DNA of 64,000 nt from Thioalkalivibrio sp. ALJ3 (GTDB lineage: Bacteria > Pseudomonadota > Gammaproteobacteria > Ectothiorhodospirales > Ectothiorhodospiraceae): NCBI RefSeq assembly GCF_000377205.1, contig NZ_KB897910.1, positions 50,689 through 114,688 on the forward strand, read 5' to 3'. Numbering within the stretch: the first letter of the stretch is position 1; each line of letters begins with the position of its first letter. Both the position numbers and the translations under genes were made by a program. Positions 56,507 through 64,000 of the stretch are shown here, piece after piece. A model generated the notes under the pieces. That model had not been told where the DNA came from and searched no databases. It was given only the letters and a program-made list of their open reading frames with translations.

Positions 56507-57277
56507 TTACAGGGCGCAGCAGCACAGCTGGAATTCGATGTCTCTCGCCGCTGGGACGGGGCGGCTGCGAAAGTCCTCGGGGGAAAAAAACCGTACCGTG
56601 AAGCGCTGGCGTCCGGCGCTGATCTCCGGATAGTACCCCAGGTCGGGGTCGACACTGACCCGGATCAGCTGCCATGCATGACTCGTATCCAGGCTGCGTT
56701 CGAAATAGCCGTCTTCGGCGAGTGCTGACTCGGAACGCCCGGAGCGGCGCATGTAGGACAATACCTGGATGGTCGCTTCCGCGACCGTGTTGAGTGGCTC
56801 GAACCACTCCAGTAGCAGTGCGGTCCGTTCCTGGGAGCTCTGGGCCAGCCAGTGGTGGTAGATCGGCAGATCGAAATCGAAGGCCCCTCCAGGCAGGGCC
56901 ATGCGCTGGCGCACGCTGTTGAAGAACTCGTTACCGCGTACCCGGTGGTCGAGTGCACCCGCCTGGGCCTCCAGCGCCGTGTGCAGGCGTGTCTGGGCCT
57001 CCATCGTCTCGGTAAAGCGCTCGGGGTCGACGCCGGGCTGGTGCGTGAGTCGGTTCAGATTCGCCGTCTGGCGCTCGATCTCGCCCATCAGTTCGCGCTT
57101 GATGTCGACGCGTGTGACCAGGGCATAGATGTCGACCAGCGATACGAGTGCCTCGTGGTGGTCGAAGGGCCGGCCGGATTCCAGGGCGTCGCCGAACCGC
57201 TGCGCCAGGGCCTCCAAACGCAGCAGCAGTCGCACACGTTCATGCAGCGGTTGTTCGAAGGTGAGCAATTGGATCAC
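56507..57277 (-). CDS. zapD: Cell division protein ZapD (FtsZ-bundling)
   Basis: A 256-residue cytosolic protein (DUF1342) that cross-links FtsZ filaments by binding the FtsZ C-terminal peptide. Visible: LLTFEQPLHERVRLLLRLE start, RVDIKRELMGEIERQ, FDFDLPIYHHWL and the beta-rich SRPVPAARDIEFQL end. The start is GTG 57277, matching the N-terminus of relatives; the frame continues to 57361 without homology. Last of the pilB-pilC-pilD-coaE-zapD series. The usual neighbour yacG is not seen. Confidence 0.92.
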   Translation of the reverse strand: MIQLLTFEQPLHERVRLLLRLEALAQRFGDALESGRPFDHHEALVSLVDIYALVTRVDIKRELMGEIERQTANLNRLTHQPGVDPERFTETMEAQTRLHTALEAQAGALDHRVRGNEFFNSVRQRMALPGGAFDFDLPIYHHWLAQSSQERTALLLEWFEPLNTVAEATIQVLSYMRRSGRSESALAEDGYFERSLDTSHAWQLIRVSVDPDLGYYPEISAGRQRFTVRFFSPEDFRSRPVPAARDIEFQLCCCAL

Positions 57278-57424
57278 GGGCGGCCCGTCCGGCTTGGGTT
57301 CGCAGTGTTGCGGGGCAACGAGGTTTCGGCAGTATCCGGTATTCCGGGGGCGACTTTCCACCCGGTCCGGAAAGACGCCGGAACTGCACGCGGCTCGTGG
57401 CCGTACTCCGGACCGCGTACGAAG

Positions 57425-58036
57425 TTACCCATCACCCGTTTCGTCACGCAACTGCCTGTGCAGCGCGGCCACCTGCTGACGCAGGTTTTCATCAGTGGTC
57501 GCGCTGTCATTGGTGATGAGGTGGTCGGCCCGCTGCCGGCGCTCCTCCGGGGTCAACTGGCAGTCCATGATCGCCTGTATTTCAGCGTGGCTGCGACCGT
57601 CGCGAGTCACGACCCTTTCAATCTGTTCCGCTGGCTCGCAGTCGACTACGATGACCTCGTCAAACCCGTTCTCCCATCCGGCCTCGAACAAGAGTGGCAC
57701 GACGATCAGGATATAGCCGGTGGCGTCTGGCAGTTCGCGGAGTCGCCGTTCCAGCTCCGCGTGCACGGCCGGGTGCACCAGTGCTTCCAGTGCCTTGCGC
57801 TCGTCCGGCTGCGCAAAGACCCGTGCGCGCAAAGCCCCGCGATCCAGCCGGCCGCGGGCGTCCAGTATGCCCGGGCCAAAACGGCGGACAATTGCCGCAT
57901 GCAGGTCGTGGCCGGGCTGCTGCAGTTCACGGGTGATCCGATCGGCATCCACGACCGGCACCCCCAGGCTGGCGAACAGTCCGGCGACGCGGCTCTTGCC
58001 GCAGCCAATCCCCCCTGTCAGTCCGACCCGACGCAT
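57425..58036 (-). CDS. coaE: Dephospho-CoA kinase
   Basis: A 203-residue kinase for the last step of CoA synthesis. P-loop GGIGCGKS is at 8-15, followed by VPVVDADRITRELQQPG and the conserved LVHPAV and VVPLLFEAGWE segments. ATG lies 4 bp downstream of the pilD stop, a coupling typical of gammaproteobacteria. Confidence 0.95.
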   Translation of the reverse strand: MRRVGLTGGIGCGKSRVAGLFASLGVPVVDADRITRELQQPGHDLHAAIVRRFGPGILDARGRLDRGALRARVFAQPDERKALEALVHPAVHAELERRLRELPDATGYILIVVPLLFEAGWENGFDEVIVVDCEPAEQIERVVTRDGRSHAEIQAIMDCQLTPEERRQRADHLITNDSATTDENLRQQVAALHRQLRDETGDG

Positions 58037-58040
58037 GAAA

Positions 58041-58904
<864 letters not shown>

Positions 58905-58909
58905 CCTAG

Positions 58910-59219
58910 GGAAGCCCTGACCAATGTGCACGCTCGCGCTCGAGTCGCTTTTGCGTGCGAACAAGGCGCGGCGACTGCCGTGCAGTCATTCTGCACAAGG
59001 GAGCCGCAACGCCGTGCGCGCGCCCGTTTTTAATAACAACGGGCGGCCGAGCCCCTGCTTTCAATGGTTTGTGGGGTTGGTACCCCAGGTTCCTCGATAC
59101 GGCGTTGCGCCCCGAATCAACCGAAAACGGGCGGGTAGAACCACTACCCGCTGCACGACGCGCCTTGTCTCGGAAAACCTGGGGTACCAACGTGAGTGTG
59201 TACATTGGTCAGGGCTTCC
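58910..59219 (-). mobile_element. MITE-like element, copy 2 (about 310 bp), inverted relative to copy 1
   Basis: Ends are GGAAGCCCTGACCAATGT and its inverse ACATTGGTCAGGGCTTCC. Exact CTAG occurs on both sides (58906-58909 and 59220-59223), which fits a 4-bp YTAR-type target duplication as made by IS5-group transposases. The reverse complement aligns with copy 1 through several blocks, including TTTTCCGAGACAAGGCGCG, AACCTGGGGTACCAACCCC and TGCAGAATGACTGCACGGCA, with extra hairpin-forming inserts not in copy 1. No transposase frame. Confidence 0.88.
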
Positions 59220-60431
59220 CTAGATGACCTGACCCATCTGGAAGATGGGCAGGTACATCGCGATCACCAGGCCGCCGACCAGTACGCCGAGTACGACCAT
59301 GATCAGGGGTTCGAGCAGGCTCGAGAGACTGTCCACGGCGTTGTCCACCTCGGCCTCGTAGAAGTCCGCCACTTTCGCCAGCATCGAGTCCAGCGAGCCG
59401 GATTCCTCGCCGATCGCGACCATCTGCACGACCATGTTGGGGAACACGCCGGTGTTGCGCATCGACCACTGCAACTGGGCCCCGGCCGAGGTTTCGTCCC
59501 GCATGCGCAGCGTGGCCTCGCGATACAGGGCGTTGCCGGTGGCGCCGGAGACCGAGGTGAGGGCATCGACCAGTGGTACACCGGCCGAAAACATGGTCGA
59601 CAGCGTTCGCGCGAAGCGGGCGATCGCGGCCTTGCGCAGGATCGGACCGAAGGCCGGGGCCTTTAGGATGGCGATATCGAGAAAGCGCGCGAACCGCGGT
59701 GATCGCTGCCGGATCTGTACGAAGGCGAAGCCGATCGCGACCATGGCCGCGAGAATCAGCCACCACCAGGACTGCACAAACCCCGAGAGATCGACCACCA
59801 TGCGGGTAAAGACCGGCAGGTCCGCGCCAAAGCCCTGGAATAGCGATTCGAACTGCGGGACCACGTAGATCAGCAGGATGGCCGTGACCACGATCGCGAC
59901 CACGATGACCGCTGCCGGGTAGAACATCGCCTTGCGGATCTTGGCCTTCAGCGCCTCGGTCTTTTCCTTGTAGGTGGCCACCTTGTCCAGCAGGGTCTCG
60001 AGCGTCCCCGCCTGCTCGCCGGCCTCGACCAGATTGACGACCAGGTCATCGAAGTACTTGGGCTGCTTGGCCAGCGCGGCGGCAAAGGTCTCGCCGCCCT
60101 CGACGTCGGCCTTGAGCTTGAGTACGAGATCGCGCATCGCCGGCTTCTCGTTGCCTCGCCCGACGATCTCGAACGCCTGAACCAGCGGCACGCCGGACTG
60201 CAGCATCGTGGTCATCTGCCGCAGGAAGTAGGCGATGTCCGCGGGGACGATCTTCTTCTTGCCGGCGGAAAAGAGCGATTTCGGTTTCTTGCGAATCTTG
60301 ACGACATTGATGCCGTTCTTGCGCAGCTCGGAGCGTGCGACGGCTTCGCTGTCGGCCGGGGTCTCGCCCTTGACCCGGTCGCCGTTCTTGTTCAGTCCTT
60401 CCCAAGCGTAGATTGTCCCGGAATCGGCCAT
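59220..60431 (-). CDS. pilC: Type IV pilus inner-membrane platform protein PilC
   Basis: A 403-residue GspF/PilC-type membrane protein with two repeated T2SSF domains (about 70-195 and 275-395), each with AYFLRQMTTMLQSGVPL-like and FARTLSTMFSAGVPLVDAL motifs, and three membrane helices. It couples pilus ATPases to assembly. Its TAG stop is made from the CTAG at the MITE boundary. Starts 51 bp after pilB. Confidence 0.95.
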   Translation of the reverse strand: MADSGTIYAWEGLNKNGDRVKGETPADSEAVARSELRKNGINVVKIRKKPKSLFSAGKKKIVPADIAYFLRQMTTMLQSGVPLVQAFEIVGRGNEKPAMRDLVLKLKADVEGGETFAAALAKQPKYFDDLVVNLVEAGEQAGTLETLLDKVATYKEKTEALKAKIRKAMFYPAAVIVVAIVVTAILLIYVVPQFESLFQGFGADLPVFTRMVVDLSGFVQSWWWLILAAMVAIGFAFVQIRQRSPRFARFLDIAILKAPAFGPILRKAAIARFARTLSTMFSAGVPLVDALTSVSGATGNALYREATLRMRDETSAGAQLQWSMRNTGVFPNMVVQMVAIGEESGSLDSMLAKVADFYEAEVDNAVDSLSSLLEPLIMVVLGVLVGGLVIAMYLPIFQMGQVI

Positions 60432-60482
60432 CTACCTGTCCCCCTGTGCTGTTGACCCGAACCGGAGCCCTTCCGGCGTCTC

Positions 60483-62201
60483 CTAGTCCTTGGTCACGCG
60501 GTTAACTTCCTCGAGGCTGGTCATCCCTGCCATGACTTTCATCAGGCCGGCGCGACGCAGATCCTCGACCCCTTCCTTTTCGGCCTGCTGGGCCAGCTGC
60601 ATGGAGTTGTAGCCCTCCAGAATGCCGCGCTGCATTTCTTCGCTGATCGGCATGACCTGATAGATGCCGACCCGTCCCTTGTAGCCGTTCGTGCACTGAT
60701 CGCAGCCCACCGCCCGGTAGGCTGTGACTCCGGCCTGGATGTCGGCGTCGGTGAAGCCCTCCTTGCGCAGGACCTCTTCCGGGAGATCCTCCGGTTCCTT
60801 GCAGTTAGTGCACAGTCGGCGCGCCAGGCGCTGCGCGATGATCAGCAGGATCGAGGAGGCGATGTTGTAGGGGGGTACCCCCATGTTCGCCAGTCGGGTC
60901 AGGGTCTGCGGGGCGTCGTTGGTATGCAGCGTGGAGAGGACCAGGTGCCCTGTCTGTGCGGCCTTGATCGCGATCTCCGCGGTCTCCAGGTCGCGAATCT
61001 CCCCCACCATGATGACGTCGGGATCCTGGCGCAGGAAGGCTCGCAGGGCACTGGCGAACGTCAGTCCGACTTTTGGGTTGATGTTGACCTGGTTGACCCC
61101 GGGCATGTTGATTTCCGAGGGGTCCTCTGCTGTGGAGATATTGCGGTCCGCCGTGTTCAGAATCCCGAGACCGGTATACAGCGAGACGGTCTTCCCCGAG
61201 CCGGTCGGACCGGTCACCAGGATCATTCCGTAGGGGCGCTTGAGTGCCTGGAGATAATCCTCTTTCTGGTGTTCCTCGTAGCCGAGCTGGTCAATGCCCA
61301 TCTGGGTGCTGCTCGGGTCGAGGATACGCATGACGATCTTTTCGCCGTACAGCGTGGGCAGCGAGGAAACACGGAAGTCGATCGAGCGCGTGCGCGAGAG
61401 TTTCAGCTTGATGCGCCCGTCCTGCGGTACCCGCCGTTCGGCGATGTCCATGCGTGACATGACCTTCACGCGCGCGGTGATGCGCGGCGCCAGGTTGTTG
61501 GGTGGGTGAGCGACCTCGTGCAGTACCCCGTCGATGCGGAAGCGCACGCGAAAGTCCTTTTCGAACGGCTCGAGGTGGATGTCCGATGCCTTGCGGTTGA
61601 TCGCGTCCATCAGCAGTTTGTTGACGAAACGCACCACCGGTGCATCGTCCACCGCGTCGGCTGCGTCCGGAGACTCCTGGTCTTCGCCGCCGCCGGATTC
61701 GATCGCGAGGTTCTCGAGATCGTCGTCCCCGAGGTCGTCCATCAGTGACGAGGCGGCGCTCAGCGCGCTGTCGATCAGGCGGTCAAGCTTGTGCCCCTCC
61801 ACCAGCACGGCCTCAACGGGCATCCCGGTAGCGAACTTGAACTCGTCGGTCGCGCCCAGGTTGGTGGGGTCGGAGACGGCAATGTAAAGCCGGTTGCCGC
61901 GCTGCATGATCGGCAGGGCGTGGTGCTTCTGGATCAGCTTCTCGTTCAGGTGATCCTTGGGCAGCAGCTCTGGATCAAAGCATGACAAATCCAGTACCGG
62001 CAGCCCGAATTCCTCGGCGGCGGCCTCGGCCAGACGGGCTTCGGAAACCTGCCCCTTGCTGGCGAGCAGGGGCATTAGCGGGGTCTGCTGAGCGCGCGAT
62101 TCCTCGGCGATCTGGGCAGCAATATCTTCTGCGATCAGGCCAGCGTCCACCAGACGCTTGGCCAGACCCGGCAGGCGGGGCGCCGTTGTCGTGTTGGGCA
62201 T
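60483..62201 (-). CDS. pilB: Type IV pilus extension ATPase PilB
   Basis: A 572-residue GspE/PilB ATPase. N-terminal MshEN/GspE-N domain, then Walker A in VTGPTGSGKTVSLYTG, the Asp box, Walker B and His box (STLHTNDAPQTLTRLANMG). A zinc-binding tetracysteine is present: CTNC and CDQC in the C-terminal third. Powers pilus assembly with PilC. Divergent from the tRNA operon; its promoter must lie within 62202-62374 but no clear hexamers were identified. No pilin gene is in this window. Confidence 0.96.
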   Translation of the reverse strand: MPNTTTAPRLPGLAKRLVDAGLIAEDIAAQIAEESRAQQTPLMPLLASKGQVSEARLAEAAAEEFGLPVLDLSCFDPELLPKDHLNEKLIQKHHALPIMQRGNRLYIAVSDPTNLGATDEFKFATGMPVEAVLVEGHKLDRLIDSALSAASSLMDDLGDDDLENLAIESGGGEDQESPDAADAVDDAPVVRFVNKLLMDAINRKASDIHLEPFEKDFRVRFRIDGVLHEVAHPPNNLAPRITARVKVMSRMDIAERRVPQDGRIKLKLSRTRSIDFRVSSLPTLYGEKIVMRILDPSSTQMGIDQLGYEEHQKEDYLQALKRPYGMILVTGPTGSGKTVSLYTGLGILNTADRNISTAEDPSEINMPGVNQVNINPKVGLTFASALRAFLRQDPDVIMVGEIRDLETAEIAIKAAQTGHLVLSTLHTNDAPQTLTRLANMGVPPYNIASSILLIIAQRLARRLCTNCKEPEDLPEEVLRKEGFTDADIQAGVTAYRAVGCDQCTNGYKGRVGIYQVMPISEEMQRGILEGYNSMQLAQQAEKEGVEDLRRAGLMKVMAGMTSLEEVNRVTKD

Positions 62202-62374
62202 GGGCGTCTACGCGCGAATCCTTGTCCTTAATAAACACACTCTACGTGCGTCTGCGGTGGAATGGAAACCGTCAGACGTCGGGTATGAGCCAGACCATGG
62301 GGGAGTGAGGAAGGAGTGGCTCCGGGTGCCCGCGGCGCGGATCACATCCAGTGTGTCGCGTATGCAATCCTCGC

Positions 62375-62404
62375 TTGACGCTGCGCTTCGCGCTGGTTCA
62401 GAAT
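62375..62404 (+). promoter_or_regulatory. Promoter of the tRNA-tuf operon
   Basis: TTGACG (62375-62380) and CAGAAT (62399-62404) with an 18-bp spacer, followed by a GC-rich ACGCGGC discriminator typical of stable-RNA promoters under stringent control. The start would be close to 62411, nine bases before tRNA-Tyr. Confidence 0.6.
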
Positions 62405-62419
62405 ACGCGGCTTGATCGA

Positions 62420-62504
62420 GGAGGGATACCCAAGCGGTCAACGGGGGCAGACTGTAAATCTGCTGGCTCAGCCTTCGGAGGTTCGAATCCTCCTCCCTCC
62501 ACCA
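62420..62504 (+). tRNA. tRNA-Tyr (GTA)
   Basis: 85 nt including encoded CCA. Acceptor GGAGGGA pairs with TCCCTCC; anticodon loop ACTGTAAATC gives GTA; the long variable arm is typical of tRNA-Tyr; T-loop GGTTCGAATCC. First tRNA of the operon. Confidence 0.97.
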
Positions 62505-62560
62505 TCGGGTTTTCAAGCCAGCGGCCTGTAGCGGGCGGTGGTTCGGCAAGCCAGGGTTCT

Positions 62561-62634
<74 letters not shown>

Positions 62635-62678
62635 GTTGATCCGAACGGTTCGGGTCTGCCCCTGGCCAGGTAAGTCAG

Positions 62679-62754
<76 letters not shown>

Positions 62755-62819
62755 AATTTTGTAAGTCAGCGTACAACCTGCGTCGCTTGTGAAAGCGTCA
62801 CGATCCGGGGAAGCGAGAG

Positions 62820-64000
<1,181 letters not shown>

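Overview
The window is a 64 kb stretch of a GC-rich gammaproteobacterial chromosome. The bc1 operon followed by sspAB, the dcw cluster running from mraZ to lpxC, the pilBCD-coaE-zapD group and the tRNA-tuf operon are all in gammaproteobacterial order. The copper-handling block and the overall style suggest a sulfur-oxidising or Ectothiorhodospiraceae-like organism (for example Thioalkalivibrio). That placement is inference and no marker here settles it. I saw no prophage, CRISPR array or complete insertion sequence.

Layout. 1-6.4 kb (minus strand): the 3'-truncated helicase lhr, a small Cys-containing protein, an alkaline-phosphatase-superfamily enzyme, bolA and an orphan antitoxin-like gene. 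6.5-9.9 kb: a HAD dehalogenase, then a two-gene unit that pairs a GNAT/C39-peptidase-like fusion with an ATP-grasp ligase carrying a RimK-like N-terminal domain. This is the best candidate for an under-described system. 10-14.5 kb: gcvR, tatD and pepN, separated by REP-like palindromes. 14.7-19.7 kb: a histidine-rich periplasmic copper module made of a His/Cys-rich exported protein, a TolC-family lipoprotein with a 16-unit 9-bp repeat, a Tat-exported multicopper oxidase, CopC and CopD.

19.7-26.2 kb: a DegS/AlgW-type protease, a Nif3-like protein, petABC (cytochrome bc1), then sspAB. A MITE-like element sits directly against the sspA ribosome binding site. 26.1-31.1 kb: an FAD-linked oxidase, yraN and lpoA (minus strand), rsmI and the RNase P RNA. 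31.2-50 kb: the division and cell-wall cluster, with a recognisable promoter and three-box MraZ operator, then mraZ-rsmH-ftsL-ftsI-murE-murF-mraY-murD-ftsW-murG-murC-murB-ddl-ftsQ-ftsA-ftsZ-lpxC. Most of these genes overlap by a few bases.

50-56.5 kb: a DciA-like protein, an M23 peptidase, secA, argJ and a MutT-ThiE fusion. 56.5-62.2 kb (minus strand): pilB-pilC-pilD-coaE-zapD, with a second, inverted copy of the MITE between pilC and pilD. 62.4-64 kb: tRNA-Tyr, tRNA-Gly, tRNA-Thr and tuf, which is cut a few codons before its end. Most of the window is conserved housekeeping. The accessory interest lies in the ATP-grasp/GNAT-C39 pair, the copper module with its expanding His repeat, and the small mobile or palindromic repeats.
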